Positions 1 through 10,076 of a stretch of 40,264 nt of DNA are shown here, piece by piece. The notes beneath the pieces are model-generated. The model was not told the origin of the DNA. It did no database searches and was given only the letters and a program-made list of their open reading frames with translations. The stretch comes from Chloroflexi bacterium HGW-Chloroflexi-8 (lineage in GTDB: Bacteria; Chloroflexota; Anaerolineae; Anaerolineales; Anaerolineaceae). The stretch spans positions 1 to 40,264 of the forward strand of contig PHBS01000012.1 of NCBI GenBank assembly GCA_002841995.1. The letters run 5' to 3'. A program made the position numbers and the translations under genes. Each line of letters opens with the position of its first letter. Positions within the stretch are counted from its first letter, which is position 1.

Positions 1-2166
1 TGTCCTAATCTTCTTGAAGAATTCTTTGTGTGTCACACCAAACCGTTGTTCTTCGTCAATAATGACCAACCCAATGTCTTTGAACCCGACATCTTTTGAA
101 AGTAGTCTGTGTGTTCCGATAACGATGTCAATTTCCCCTAGCATGAGTTTAATCAGAATTGTTTCCTGTTCTTTTTGGGTTCGGAATCTTGAAAGCATTT
201 CAACATCAACAGGGTAAGGAGATAAACGGGTTCGAAAAGTTTCATAATGCTGCTGTGCTAAAACCGTTGTTGGAACGAGTACAGCAACCTGTTTCCCATC
301 CATAACCGCTTTGAACGCAGCCCTTAATGCAACTTCAGTTTTGCCATAACCAACGTCACCACACAATAATCGATCCATTGGTCGAATTGATTCCATATCT
401 TTTTTCACATCATTAATCGCTTTAAGTTGATCATCGGTTTCAACATAAGGAAAACTCGCTTCGAGTTCTTGCTGCCAAACAGCATCAGCACTGAATTTCA
501 TCCCTTTTGCTACAGTCCTTCGGGCATAAAGATCTAACAATTCCTGAGCGATTTCTTGAACAGCTGCACGGACTTTTGCTTTTGCAAGCGACCATTCTTG
601 AGTTCCTAAACGTGTTGATTTTGGTTCGGTTCCATCCGGTCCAATATATCGACTCAAGCGATCAGCTTGATGAACTGGCACAAATAATTGATCATTGTTC
701 CCGTATTCAACACACAAAAACTCTCTTTCAATACCCTCAAGGACACGAGAGACTAACCCTACAAATCGACCAATTCCAAAATCGACGTGTACCACCCAAT
801 CCCCAGTTTTTAAATCAACAAATTCCGATTCAGGTGTACTAACTTGTGTTCTTGATCTTTTTCGTGGTTGCGGGCGGTCCCATCCAAAAATTTCACTATC
901 TGAAAACACATGGGTTTTATTTTCAAAACTGGTAATCGTAAAACCTTCAGAGACACTTCCTTCTATGAATTCAGGTTGATTATTTATATTAAGGTTTGGA
1001 TACCACAATTCAGAAATTCTTTTTATTTGTCGCGATATAACCCAACACTTTTCGCCATTTGCACATCTTTCTGATAAATAATCAATAAACGACTTAATTC
1101 TTCCACCAAACCTCGGTCCTGGTGAAAAAGCCTGCGAAACTTCTGAGAAAACATCAGGAGATGAATATCCAAAGTCAATCCATTTATAACTACTTAAAAG
1201 ATCCTCAATCTCGGACCAGGATTGGTAAGGCAATGGATAATCTTCTGATAAAACACCTTCCCGAATGGATTCATTCCGGAAGCGGACCGCCTGTTCTTCA
1301 ATTTCATTTGCAATAGATTTTAGAAGTAAAAAATCATCCATCAAAATGACTGATTTTTTTGGTAGGTAATCAAGAATACTTGCCGGAAACGAATACACCA
1401 AAGGCAAAGAGAATTCTGTCAAATCAATGGTACTTATCCCTGCCGCTTCTGCTTTTGAGGATAATACCTCACTTGCAGGGGTAATTGTTAATGAATTTAA
1501 TCTTTTGATTGTCCTTTGCGTTGCGGGATCGAATTCTCGAATGGATTCAATCTCATCACCAAAAAAATCTATACGAACAGGATTTGAATCAGACACCGAC
1601 CAGATATCCAATAATCCCCCGCGTCTGGAAAATTGCCCTGGTTCGACTACGATGTCCCTGGCTTCATAACCAAAGCTCACCCATTCACGGACAAGTACCT
1701 CAGGTTGAATTTCTATTTGTGGTTTTAAAAATCGAATCGATTTTAGGTAATCTCGTCTTGGAATTGTCCTTGTCATTAGACCACGCACTGTCGTTATGAT
1801 GATGGGTGCTTTGGATGAGTGATCTACTCCTGGCAAGTGATATTGAGATAAACGAGTCAAGGCTTGTAATCTGTCCTTCCTTGCTAAGGATCCCCAGGAA
1901 GCTTTTTCATAGAACATAGGTGTTGGTTCAGGAAATAGTTGTATTTGATCATGATCAATCCAAAAAGAAAGCTCATCAGCAAGACTGATCGCTTGATCCA
2001 TTCTTTCAACCACATAGACAATCGGCCAATTCAAGGATCGGCTGAACGCAGAAGTCATAGGTAATCGTACAGATCTAGACAATCCGACCGAAGATTGAGT
2101 TTTTCCTGATTGAAGATCAGAAATCAGGTTCTGATAAGCATCGAGTTTTTGAATTGCTTCCAACAT
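1..2166 (-). CDS. mfd: Transcription-repair coupling factor Mfd (N-terminal and central part; 3' end runs off the window)
   Basis: Open minus frame from ATG at 2166 (MLEAIQKLDAYQNLISDLQ...) to base 1 with no stop; contains ...FSRRGGLLDIWSVSDSNPVRIDFFGDEIESIREFDPATQRT... and ...VIIDEEQRFGVTHKEFFKKIRT, typical of Mfd. Confidence 0.95.
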   Translation of the reverse strand, partial: MLEAIQKLDAYQNLISDLQSGKTQSSVGLSRSVRLPMTSAFSRSLNWPIVYVVERMDQAISLADELSFWIDHDQIQLFPEPTPMFYEKASWGSLARKDRLQALTRLSQYHLPGVDHSSKAPIIITTVRGLMTRTIPRRDYLKSIRFLKPQIEIQPEVLVREWVSFGYEARDIVVEPGQFSRRGGLLDIWSVSDSNPVRIDFFGDEIESIREFDPATQRTIKRLNSLTITPASEVLSSKAEAAGISTIDLTEFSLPLVYSFPASILDYLPKKSVILMDDFLLLKSIANEIEEQAVRFRNESIREGVLSEDYPLPYQSWSEIEDLLSSYKWIDFGYSSPDVFSEVSQAFSPGPRFGGRIKSFIDYLSERCANGEKCWVISRQIKRISELWYPNLNINNQPEFIEGSVSEGFTITSFENKTHVFSDSEIFGWDRPQPRKRSRTQVSTPESEFVDLKTGDWVVHVDFGIGRFVGLVSRVLEGIEREFLCVEYGNNDQLFVPVHQADRLSRYIGPDGTEPKSTRLGTQEWSLAKAKVRAAVQEIAQELLDLYARRTVAKGMKFSADAVWQQELEASFPYVETDDQLKAINDVKKDMESIRPMDRLLCGDVGYGKTEVALRAAFKAVMDGKQVAVLVPTTVLAQQHYETFRTRLSPYPVDVEMLSRFRTQKEQETILIKLMLGEIDIVIGTHRLLSKDVGFKDIGLVIIDEEQRFGVTHKEFFKKIRT

Positions 2167-2171
2167 TGAGG

Positions 2172-2819
2172 TTAGTCCTCTTTTACAGCATTGCCATTAA
2201 ACTGATTCATTGCTATCTCTAATCCCGAATCCAAAAATACCCGAACAGATTGAAAAACAGTATTGAGTATGAAAGGTATTTCCTCTTTTTCAGATTTAAT
2301 AAAATCCTTCAAAACGTATTCTGCTGCATCCATTCGCCCAGGAGGGCGACCAACACCAATTCGCAATCTTGCAAATTCTTTCGTGCCTAATCTTTCAATA
2401 ATTGAACCCAATCCCTTTTGTCCACCCGCCCCACCCGAGGGTCGGAGACGGATGACTCCAAATGGCAGGTCAATATCATCATGAATAACAAGTAATTGAT
2501 TCAGCGGAATCTTATGAAACTTCACCAAACCGGAAATTGATACTCCAGATAAGTTCATATATGTTTGTGGTTTGGAAAAGATCAATTTAAATTGCTTGTA
2601 TCGTCCTTCAACTACAATGGATTTAGATTTGACTTTTTTGCCTGTGAATTGAAACTGATTTATGATGTAGTCGACTGCCATAAATCCAACATTGTGCCGG
2701 TTTCCAACGTACTGTTTTCCCGGATTCCCAAGTCCAACAATTAAGATCGTCTTTTCCAGATTTGGATTATTTTCAATAGGATTGCGTTTCGCAAACAAGT
2801 CAAAAATATTCTTATCCAT
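2172..2819 (-). CDS. pth: Peptidyl-tRNA hydrolase with ~20 aa N-terminal extension
   Basis: ILIVGLGNPGKQYVGNRHNVGFMAVD, KPQTYMNLSG, HDDIDLPFGVIRLRPSGGAGGQKGLGSI motifs. Confidence 0.96.
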   Translation of the reverse strand: MDKNIFDLFAKRNPIENNPNLEKTILIVGLGNPGKQYVGNRHNVGFMAVDYIINQFQFTGKKVKSKSIVVEGRYKQFKLIFSKPQTYMNLSGVSISGLVKFHKIPLNQLLVIHDDIDLPFGVIRLRPSGGAGGQKGLGSIIERLGTKEFARLRIGVGRPPGRMDAAEYVLKDFIKSEKEEIPFILNTVFQSVRVFLDSGLEIAMNQFNGNAVKED

Positions 2820-2828
2820 ATTTTCTAT

Positions 2829-3464
2829 TCAACCAATCTTTCTTTCACGCAAAATTAACCACAATCCTATAACGATCAATATCAAGACCCCAATAACCGA
2901 ACCCTGGAAAGCAGAATTGGAAATATCTCCAATTTCAACAGTTAATTCATTTTTGGGTAATGGCGTCGCATATTCTAATATTTCTTTTGTAGATGTCATT
3001 ACCTGCGAAGGTTGTTTTGTACTTAGGAGTGAAGAAGGGGATACATTTGTTGCAACAATTGTCTCCACAGGTGAATAATTCCGAATTCTCAAATCTTCAA
3101 TGATTGCTTCAATATGATGTCCGTCCAAATAAAATGCTTGTATCCTTAACTGGTAATCTCCATCCACAATCGAAGAAGTGTCCCATGTCAACAAGAAATC
3201 ATCAACTTTTAGTTCAGAGATTTGTGAAATCAAAAACCATTCACTAGGAACATCTTTTTGATAACGAAAACTTATTTCAGCATATTGAAAGCCAATTCCC
3301 GTTGCAGTGCCAATAATATCAATATTTCCTTGAAGTACATCTCCTTTTTGTGGTGATAAGATACGCACCAAATCGAGCTGAGTTTTCAAAGAAAACCAGC
3401 CAGTAAGGAAATTGATAACAAAAGAGACCAATAAAAGTAAACGCATAACAAATAAGTTTAACAT
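2829..3464 (-). CDS. Uncharacterised membrane-anchored protein with Ig-like extracellular region
   Basis: N-terminal hydrophobic segment, beta-rich middle (ILSPQKGDVLQGNIDIIGTATG...SSIVDGDYQLRIQAFYLDG), C-terminal TM plus basic tail (LILIVIGLWLILRERKIG). Start could be the internal Met at residue 7. Confidence 0.7.
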   Translation of the reverse strand: MLNLFVMRLLLLVSFVINFLTGWFSLKTQLDLVRILSPQKGDVLQGNIDIIGTATGIGFQYAEISFRYQKDVPSEWFLISQISELKVDDFLLTWDTSSIVDGDYQLRIQAFYLDGHHIEAIIEDLRIRNYSPVETIVATNVSPSSLLSTKQPSQVMTSTKEILEYATPLPKNELTVEIGDISNSAFQGSVIGVLILIVIGLWLILRERKIG

Positions 3465-3793
3465 TAAGAATCAAAACCTGCAAACAGCCTTGGCTTTGTC
3501 TTGATGACTACTGATTTATAGAAATTTATAGCTCCACAAAAAGAATCGGTTGTTTGATTAATTTCGAATAAATATCTGATTACCATAAATATCGTAAAGG
3601 CAAGAAGAATATAATATTATTCTGAATTGATCCTCTCAATCTGTTCTGGTATTTAAGAAAATTCCACTGGATAGATCAAACCGAACTTGAACATTGAATG
3701 CCTTGCGTTCGTATTAACCCCATAAAAAATATACATAATCAGCATTTGTTACAAATAGTTCGAAATTCTCAGGCATTCGTGTATAATTAAATT

Positions 3794-4249
3794 ATGGAAC
3801 AAAGTAACTCTCCAATAAAAGTCCCACCAGAAAAAGAAAAAACAACCTTTGATTCTGGAAATCAGGGTAATAAACGAAATTTGGTATTATTAATCCTAGC
3901 AATCATTGTCCTCTTAGGATTAATAGTTTTCTCCGTCGTTCTCCTATTTCGAGCCGATTTGGAGACGACCAGCCGAATAAGGGATATTTTTATCATTTTC
4001 ATGGCTTTACAGTCACTTGTGATGGGAATCGCCATCATTATCCTAATTATCCAATTAGCAACTCTGATCAATGTTTTCAAAAACGAAATCAAACCAATAT
4101 TGGAAACGACCAATGAAACATTGAGAAATTTACGTGGAACGACTTCATTTATCAGTAATAATCTAGTGGAACCAGTAATTAAAATGAACGAGTATTCTGC
4201 TGGGTTTAAGAAATTTATGGATATACTGATCCCAAGAAGAAAAAAATAG
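3794..4249 (+). CDS. Small membrane protein (two TM helices, DUF948-like C-terminal region)
   Basis: 151 aa ORF; NLVLLILAIIVLLGLIVFSVVLLF and IFIIFMALQSLVMGIAIIILIIQLATLINVFKNEIKPILETTNETLRNL; paired with a YtxH-like gene. Confidence 0.75.
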   Translation: MEQSNSPIKVPPEKEKTTFDSGNQGNKRNLVLLILAIIVLLGLIVFSVVLLFRADLETTSRIRDIFIIFMALQSLVMGIAIIILIIQLATLINVFKNEIKPILETTNETLRNLRGTTSFISNNLVEPVIKMNEYSAGFKKFMDILIPRRKK

Positions 4250-4297
4250 AAAATAAAGCTGATTAATAACCATCTAAGATACGAAAGGAGATAATAG

Positions 4298-4663
4298 ATG
4301 TCAAACAAAGACGAATTTGGTGCATTCTTGATAGGTTTTGTTGTGGGAGGTCTCACTGGTGCTGTAATTTCATTATTAATGGCCCCACAATCTGGAGAAG
4401 AAACCAGAACTGTAATTAAAGAAAGAGCTATTGAACTTCGAGACAAAGCATCCGAAACTGCTGAAGAAGTCTATAACAAAGCAGAAGTTTCAGCAAATGA
4501 TGCAGTCAAAAAGGCTGAAGCATTGCTAGCAGAAGCAAAAGCAAAAGCTTTGGAAGCAAAAGAAAAAGGTCAGGAAATATACCAGGAACAAAAATCACGT
4601 ATTTCAAAGAAAATTACAGCAGAAACATCCAATGATAATGGTCCAGAATTAGAAGTTGGATAA
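4298..4663 (+). CDS. YtxH domain-containing protein
   Basis: MSNKDEFGAFLIGFVVGGLTGAVISLLMAPQSGEETR.. glycine-rich TM followed by Ala/Lys/Glu coiled-coil; SD AGGAG upstream. Confidence 0.85.
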   Translation: MSNKDEFGAFLIGFVVGGLTGAVISLLMAPQSGEETRTVIKERAIELRDKASETAEEVYNKAEVSANDAVKKAEALLAEAKAKALEAKEKGQEIYQEQKSRISKKITAETSNDNGPELEVG

Positions 4664-4677
4664 GTCCAGAAATAACA

Positions 4678-4713
4678 AAAAAACCGGTTGTAAACACTTT
4701 CAACCGGTTTTTT
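4678..4713. terminator. Bidirectional rho-independent terminator between convergent YtxH-like gene and nnr
   Basis: AAAAAACCGGTTG-(10 nt)-CAACCGGTTTTTT perfect inverted repeat with T-tracts in both directions. Confidence 0.9.
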
Positions 4714-4720
4714 CTATCAT

Positions 4721-6334
4721 TCATCCTAGCCTTGCTAAAACATGTGAAATAGCATTGAGAACATCAGTAGCCATAACCGCTGCAGGATGACCAACTTTTT
4801 CGGATGCATCAATTCCAGCTTGAGCATGTATCCAGACACCGGCAACTGCAGCATCATAAGACTCTATACCTTGTGCAATCATTCCGGTAATGATTCCTGC
4901 TAAAACATCACCAGTACCGGCCCTTGCAAGAGCGGGATTCGCTACTGGGATGACACACAATCTGCCATCCGGGGAAGCAACTACAGTCAAAGCCCCCTTT
5001 AATACAACTATTTGACCCCATAATTTCGCATATTTTTGGACCGTATCTAATCGTTTATTTTGAATTTCCTGAATTGGCAAATCGGTCAGAATTGACATTT
5101 CTCCTGGATGTGGAGTTAATACCGTATTTTGCGGTAAACATTTTTCCCAATTCTTAATTTTTACCAGAAGTTTTAATCCATCCGCATCGATTACGATCGG
5201 AGGCAGAATACTGGAAACAGATTGATCTTCTTCTGCATCCATCATCACAAACCCGATCCCGACCTTATTTCTTTCGCTCTGCATTTTTCCGGTGATCATT
5301 TTCTCAAGAAATTCTTTGGTTGTGTCTTCAATTCCCCATCCAGGACCCATTAATATTGCGGTTACGTGATCCAAATTTTGCTGAACAATTTTTGCCGAAT
5401 CTGATTTAATCACGCCCATTTCATGAGGTAACAACAACCAGGTTGCTTCCGGAAATTGCCCAGCCAATGCGGCGTAAATTGGTCCGGGAATCGCCATTTT
5501 CACCAATCCTGTCCCCACCCGGTAGGCAGCCTGACCGGCTAAATGAGCCGCCCCGGTATAATTAATGGAACCAGCAATAATCAATGCTGTGCCAAATGTA
5601 CCTTTATGCGCCTGTAAAGGACGTTTAGGAAGCAATTTCCTGACATTTTCTGCAGAAGCGACTTCTCGCTTTATGAGTTTTTCAGATTCAAGATCAATTG
5701 GTAGTTCTAAATCTACAACTTCTAGAATTCCGACAAATTGATATGCTGGGAATGATAACAAGCCAACTTTTACTGCCTGTAAACAGACAGTGATATCTGC
5801 CATAACACATTCATCTGAGACTTCCCCATTATCACAATCGATCCCTGAAGGGCAGTCTACTGCAATTACTTTATAATTGCCTGCAAAATTCTTAATAAAA
5901 TTCATAATTTCGGAATATTCTGCCCGCAGAGGGGTTTTAAAGCCTGTTCCCAACATGCCATCAATTAAAATATCACTGGTTTTTAACCATTCCTGCAAAA
6001 CTGTTTTTTCTTTATCCTCAGAAGCAAGTTTTATTTCTACACCTTTACCTAGAAGGTTTTCCAGTAATTCATCTTTCTTGCGTGCCTGTACTAAATATGC
6101 ACGTACTTCACAACCAGATTCAATCAGGTCAGATAAAGCAATTAAAGCATCACTCCCATTATTTCCGGAACCCACTATTGCAGTAACACATTTACCAAAT
6201 AATGGTTCAAAATAACGAAAAATAACTTTTGAGATTCCTAAACCAGCTCGTTCCATCATCATCGCGTAAGTAACACCTTTGGAATTTGCCTCTTCTTCAA
6301 TCATTTTCATTTCATCAATCGTGACCAGTTTCAT
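4721..6334 (-). CDS. nnr: Bifunctional NAD(P)HX epimerase / ADP-dependent NAD(P)HX dehydratase
   Basis: YjeF_N region (AIVGSGNNGSDALIALSDL, DIPSG-like VDCPSGIDCDNG) and carbohydrate-kinase-like region (VLTPHPGEMSILTD, ARAGTGDVLAGIITGMIAQG). Confidence 0.95.
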   Translation of the reverse strand: MKLVTIDEMKMIEEEANSKGVTYAMMMERAGLGISKVIFRYFEPLFGKCVTAIVGSGNNGSDALIALSDLIESGCEVRAYLVQARKKDELLENLLGKGVEIKLASEDKEKTVLQEWLKTSDILIDGMLGTGFKTPLRAEYSEIMNFIKNFAGNYKVIAVDCPSGIDCDNGEVSDECVMADITVCLQAVKVGLLSFPAYQFVGILEVVDLELPIDLESEKLIKREVASAENVRKLLPKRPLQAHKGTFGTALIIAGSINYTGAAHLAGQAAYRVGTGLVKMAIPGPIYAALAGQFPEATWLLLPHEMGVIKSDSAKIVQQNLDHVTAILMGPGWGIEDTTKEFLEKMITGKMQSERNKVGIGFVMMDAEEDQSVSSILPPIVIDADGLKLLVKIKNWEKCLPQNTVLTPHPGEMSILTDLPIQEIQNKRLDTVQKYAKLWGQIVVLKGALTVVASPDGRLCVIPVANPALARAGTGDVLAGIITGMIAQGIESYDAAVAGVWIHAQAGIDASEKVGHPAAVMATDVLNAISHVLARLG

Positions 6335-6356
6335 TTGTCCTCCAATGGTTATTTAA

Positions 6357-6362
6357 ATTATA
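6357..6362 (-). promoter_or_regulatory. Candidate -10 box of nnr
   Basis: Minus strand TATAAT 23 nt upstream of the nnr ATG, followed by SD GGAGG; -35 not evident. Confidence 0.45.
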
Positions 6363-6395
6363 CAACGGACAGCATAGCTAAAAACTAACCTACGG

Positions 6396-6401
6396 TATAA
6401 T
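6396..6401 (+). promoter_or_regulatory. Candidate -10 box placed for a leaderless transcript
   Basis: TATAAT ending 6 nt before ATG at 6408; no SD. Confidence 0.45.
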
Positions 6402-6407
6402 TTGACC

Positions 6408-7961
6408 ATGCGAAAAATCCTCTACTTAGCTGTATTTATATCCGGAATGGTCAGTCTGGCAGCGGAAATGGCTGCATCGAGATTATTAGGAAACTATTTC
6501 GGAACCAGTAACCTGGTATGGGCTTCGATCATTGGATTGATCCTAATTTACCTGACATTTGGATACTTTTTGGGTGGAAAGTGGGCCGATCGTTCACCAC
6601 ATATGAGCACTTTTCTTTCGATATTAGCCTGGGCAGCTTTATCGCTGGCAATTGTTCCCATAGCCTCACGCCCAATTTTAAAATTATCATCTCAAGCATT
6701 TGATCAACTGTGGATGGGCGACCTGATAGGTTCATTTGTTGTAGTAATGATTCTTTTTATCATACCCATCACCCTTCTGGGAACTGCATCACCTTTTGCG
6801 ATTCGAATCGCGATACAAAATGCGAATCAGGCTGGAGAAATCTCTGGCAGAATCTATGCTATTTCAACACTTGGTTCTTTTTTTGGAACATTTCTGCCGA
6901 GTATCATTCTGATACCATTGATAGGTACATATTTGACTTTCCTGGTGATAAGTTCTGTTTTATTGGTTTTTTCTTTAATAGCCCTGGGATTAACAGTTGG
7001 TTGGAAACTCACTTTAAAATATTGCTGGATGCTTGTGATTGTTATCGGGCTGGCGATTTTTGGAACACGTGGGACGGATAAGATTGCTAATGGAATGGTC
7101 CTGGAAACTGAATCGGCTTACAACTATATCCAGGTACTTGAACAAAATGGATACTATCTCTTGAGATTAAATGAAGGTCAGGGGATTCATTCTGTTTTTC
7201 ATCCTGATCAAAATAATTATTATGGTCCCTGGGAACAGGTTTTGGTAGCCCCATTTTTTAATCAACCCCCAATTCAAGTTGATGATATCAACTCAATGGC
7301 AATTGTCGGATTAGCAGCTGGAACCTCTGCACGTCAGGCTGCCATTGTATATCCAAATATTGCAATTGATGGGTTTGAAATTGATCCAAAAATCGTTGAT
7401 GTTGCAAAAGAATATTTCGGAATGAATTTGCCGCAATTATCTGTAATTGAGCAAGATGGAAGGTGGGGGCTTGCGTCAAGCAATAAGAAATATGACATTA
7501 TCAGTATAGATGCATACCGCCCGCCATATATTCCCTGGCATCTGACGACCCGTGAGTTTTTTCAACAAGTTTATGATCACATGGAAAAAAACGGTGTTAT
7601 GGTCATTAATGTAGGTCGTGGAATCGATGACCGACGTTTGATTGACTCACTCGGGTCAACGATACTTTCAGTCTTTCCAACTGTCCATGTCATGGACCTG
7701 CCAAATTCTTTTAATTCAATCCTTTTTGCAACGGTCCAACCAACAGATAAATCGAATTTAGCTTTGAATTTTAAATCACTGCAGAACCAGCCTGGAATGA
7801 ATCCTTTATTGATGGATACGATGTCGATAACTTTGCAAAATTTGGCAGAAAATCCACAACCTGCCCAAGTATTTACGGACGATTTAGCACCAATTGAGTG
7901 GCTTACCAATTCATTAATTGTTGACTTTTTCTTGAAAGGGGAGGTTGAAAATCTGCAATGA
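6408..7961 (+). CDS. Fused multi-TM / spermidine synthase-like (aminopropyltransferase fold) protein
   Basis: N-terminal MRKILYLAVFISGMVSLAAEMAASRLLGNYFGTSNLVWASIIGLILIYLTFGYFLGGKWADR TM region, C-terminal SAM-type domain VGLAAGTSARQAAIVYPNIAIDGFEIDPKIVDVAKEYFG..DIISIDAYRPPYIPWHLTTREFFQQV. Start set to ATG 6408 rather than the TTG at 6402. Confidence 0.88.
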   Translation: MRKILYLAVFISGMVSLAAEMAASRLLGNYFGTSNLVWASIIGLILIYLTFGYFLGGKWADRSPHMSTFLSILAWAALSLAIVPIASRPILKLSSQAFDQLWMGDLIGSFVVVMILFIIPITLLGTASPFAIRIAIQNANQAGEISGRIYAISTLGSFFGTFLPSIILIPLIGTYLTFLVISSVLLVFSLIALGLTVGWKLTLKYCWMLVIVIGLAIFGTRGTDKIANGMVLETESAYNYIQVLEQNGYYLLRLNEGQGIHSVFHPDQNNYYGPWEQVLVAPFFNQPPIQVDDINSMAIVGLAAGTSARQAAIVYPNIAIDGFEIDPKIVDVAKEYFGMNLPQLSVIEQDGRWGLASSNKKYDIISIDAYRPPYIPWHLTTREFFQQVYDHMEKNGVMVINVGRGIDDRRLIDSLGSTILSVFPTVHVMDLPNSFNSILFATVQPTDKSNLALNFKSLQNQPGMNPLLMDTMSITLQNLAENPQPAQVFTDDLAPIEWLTNSLIVDFFLKGEVENLQ

Positions 7962-8623
7962 GAACTATTTACAAAATCGCTTCATGGCTTATAACGATTA
8001 CTTTGCCATTCTTCTTAATAATGTTTTCTATACGAGTATTATTTACACCACTCTTTTTGTCTTTTGAGTACAATTTTCCTGGTTTTCCGAAAGACAGTTA
8101 CGGCTTTTCTACAGAAGAAAGGATGCATTGGGGAAGTGAATCCATGTCTTACCTTTTTGACAGAAACAATTCCAGCAGCCTCACCAATTTAAAATTTGAA
8201 GATGGAACAAATATTTACAATGACCGGGAAATTAGCCATATGGTGGATGTTAAAATTTTATTGTTACAATCTTTAAATATTTTTTATTTAATCCTGGTCA
8301 TTTATTTAGTATTATTTGTTTTCTTTTTTAAGAAAGGTTCTCTAAAATTTTTTCTGCAAGGCATCATAAATGGTGGATGGTTCACTATTGGATTAATTGG
8401 GTTGATCATTGCCGGTATAGCGATCAGTTTTGATCAACTTTTTACTTTGTTTCACAAACTGTTTTTTACTGGAGATACATGGTTATTCAATTATTCCGAT
8501 ACGCTCATCCGGCTATTTCCAATGCGTTTATGGCAGGATGCATTTATTATGATGGGAGCGATTACACTTATAATTGCGATAATTTGTGTTATATACGGGA
8601 AAAAACTTAAATCTAGCCTTTAG
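7958..8623 (+). CDS. TIGR01906/DUF1461-like integral membrane protein
   Basis: 221 aa, four TMs, [21 protein letters not shown] and [14 protein letters not shown] motifs; ATGA overlap with preceding CDS. Confidence 0.75.
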   Translation: MRTIYKIASWLITITLPFFLIMFSIRVLFTPLFLSFEYNFPGFPKDSYGFSTEERMHWGSESMSYLFDRNNSSSLTNLKFEDGTNIYNDREISHMVDVKILLLQSLNIFYLILVIYLVLFVFFFKKGSLKFFLQGIINGGWFTIGLIGLIIAGIAISFDQLFTLFHKLFFTGDTWLFNYSDTLIRLFPMRLWQDAFIMMGAITLIIAIICVIYGKKLKSSL

Positions 8624-8661
8624 CTGGAATTACAAATAACTCAAGAATAAAGGATTTAAAA

Positions 8662-9408
8662 ATGTACAAACTTGTTTTACTACGCCACGGGGAATCAGAA
8701 TGGAATAAATCTAACTTGTTTACCGGTTGGACAGATGTTGATTTAACTGAAAAAGGACGTGCAGAAGCGAAATCAGCTGGAGAATTACTAAAACAGGGTG
8801 GATATACTTTTGATATTGCCTACACATCTGTACTAAAACGTGCGATAAGAACCTTGTGGATAGTCCTGGATGAAATGGATTTGATGTGGGTGCCTGTGAT
8901 CAGGGATTGGCGATTGAATGAACGACATTATGGCGCTCTACAGGGACTTAATAAAGCCGAAACTGCTGCAAAATATGGAGACGAACAGGTAAAAATTTGG
9001 CGAAGAAGTTATGATACCCAACCTCCCGCCCTGGATATAAATGATAAGAGGTTTCCGGGACATGATCCTCGCTATGCAAATCTAAGCGCTGATGAATTGC
9101 CTAAGACTGAGTGTTTAAAAGATACAGTAGCTCGTTTCTTACCTGCTTGGATCGATGTGATTGCTCCAAAGATAAAAAATGGTGAAAAAGTAATTATCAC
9201 AGCTCACGGCAATAGTCTTCGGGCATTGATAAAGTATCTGGATAATGTATCTGAAGACGATATCATCGCCATGAATGTCCCCACAGGTGTTCCATTGGTC
9301 TATGAATTGGATTCCAATTTAAAACCAATCACCCATTACTATTTGGGGGATCAAGATGCAATTCAAAAAGCAATGGATGCAGTAGCAAACCAAGGGAAAG
9401 CAAAATAA
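8662..9408 (+). CDS. gpmA: 2,3-bisphosphoglycerate-dependent phosphoglycerate mutase
   Basis: [69 protein letters not shown]. Confidence 0.97.
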   Translation: MYKLVLLRHGESEWNKSNLFTGWTDVDLTEKGRAEAKSAGELLKQGGYTFDIAYTSVLKRAIRTLWIVLDEMDLMWVPVIRDWRLNERHYGALQGLNKAETAAKYGDEQVKIWRRSYDTQPPALDINDKRFPGHDPRYANLSADELPKTECLKDTVARFLPAWIDVIAPKIKNGEKVIITAHGNSLRALIKYLDNVSEDDIIAMNVPTGVPLVYELDSNLKPITHYYLGDQDAIQKAMDAVANQGKAK

Positions 9409-9581
9409 TAATTTAAAAATAAAAGGAATCTGACTCCTTCAATATCGCGGTCTATAAAAACCCGGAACTTATAAAATAGAACCTGATCCTTGCTGTGGAT
9501 TTTATTGCTTTGCAAAACATCAATAAAAAAATAGTTTCAAAGCAGGTATAAAAAATAAAGTTTTTTTGATATCATCGAAGC

Positions 9582-10016
9582 ATGAAATTTCTACCAAATT
9601 TTTCACGAGCAAGAATTTTTTCAACTATTTTGATCAGTCTGGTTTGCGTGGTAAACATCCAGGCTGGTTTAGATTTCTACTTTCGGCCAGAGTTGTACAC
9701 ATCTGGATATGAATTAATCGGTATGCCAGGACAAATCGCAATTTCTGGATTTGGAATTCTCTTTATTATGTGGAATATTCCTTATATTTATGCTTTATGG
9801 AACCCAATAAAGAATAAGGCATTTCTGGTCCAGGCAATTTGGATGCAATTCATAGGTTGCTTTGGCGAAACAACCTTGTTATTTCGGTTACCTGAAAATT
9901 CATATTTGCAATTAAGATCTTCGATTTTAAGATTTGTTATTTTTGATTCAATTGGATTATTGTTGCTGATATTGTCATTTTTGATTATTCGCAATAGAAA
10001 AAATTTTCAGAAATAG
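9582..10016 (+). CDS. Hypothetical four-TM membrane protein
   Basis: 144 aa ORF with four hydrophobic segments; ends just before a strong terminator. Confidence 0.65.
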   Translation: MKFLPNFSRARIFSTILISLVCVVNIQAGLDFYFRPELYTSGYELIGMPGQIAISGFGILFIMWNIPYIYALWNPIKNKAFLVQAIWMQFIGCFGETTLLFRLPENSYLQLRSSILRFVIFDSIGLLLLILSFLIIRNRKNFQK

Positions 10017-10035
10017 AACCTATGAATCATTAAAT

Positions 10036-10069
10036 AAAAAAAGCGCAGAACTAAATCTGCGCTTTTTTT
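10036..10069. terminator. Bidirectional rho-independent terminator
   Basis: AAAAAAAGCGCAGA-actaaa-type loop-TCTGCGCTTTTTTT between convergent genes. Confidence 0.92.
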
Positions 10070-10076
10070 AACAATT

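Noticed and set aside
14-1799. Several plus-strand ORFs of 64-111 aa (e.g. 507..842, 1122..1316, 1509..1799)
   Set aside because: Antisense to the continuous mfd frame; low-complexity composition and no recognisable domains.
3862-4446. 194-aa minus ORF
   Set aside because: Fully antisense to the membrane protein at 3794-4249 and to the YtxH-like gene, which have better composition and plausible starts.
6710-7081. 123-aa plus ORF in another frame
   Set aside because: Overlaps the spermidine synthase-like CDS out of frame; Phe/Trp/Cys-rich composition typical of a shifted frame.
7060-7085. GGAACACGTGGGAC as a possible parS site
   Set aside because: Contains CACGTG but the flanks do not match GTTTCACGTGAAAC; lies inside a coding sequence.
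9478-9550. TGCTTTG ... CAAAGCA inverted repeat upstream of 9582
   Set aside because: Only 7 bp with a ~25-nt AT-rich loop; expected by chance in such composition.
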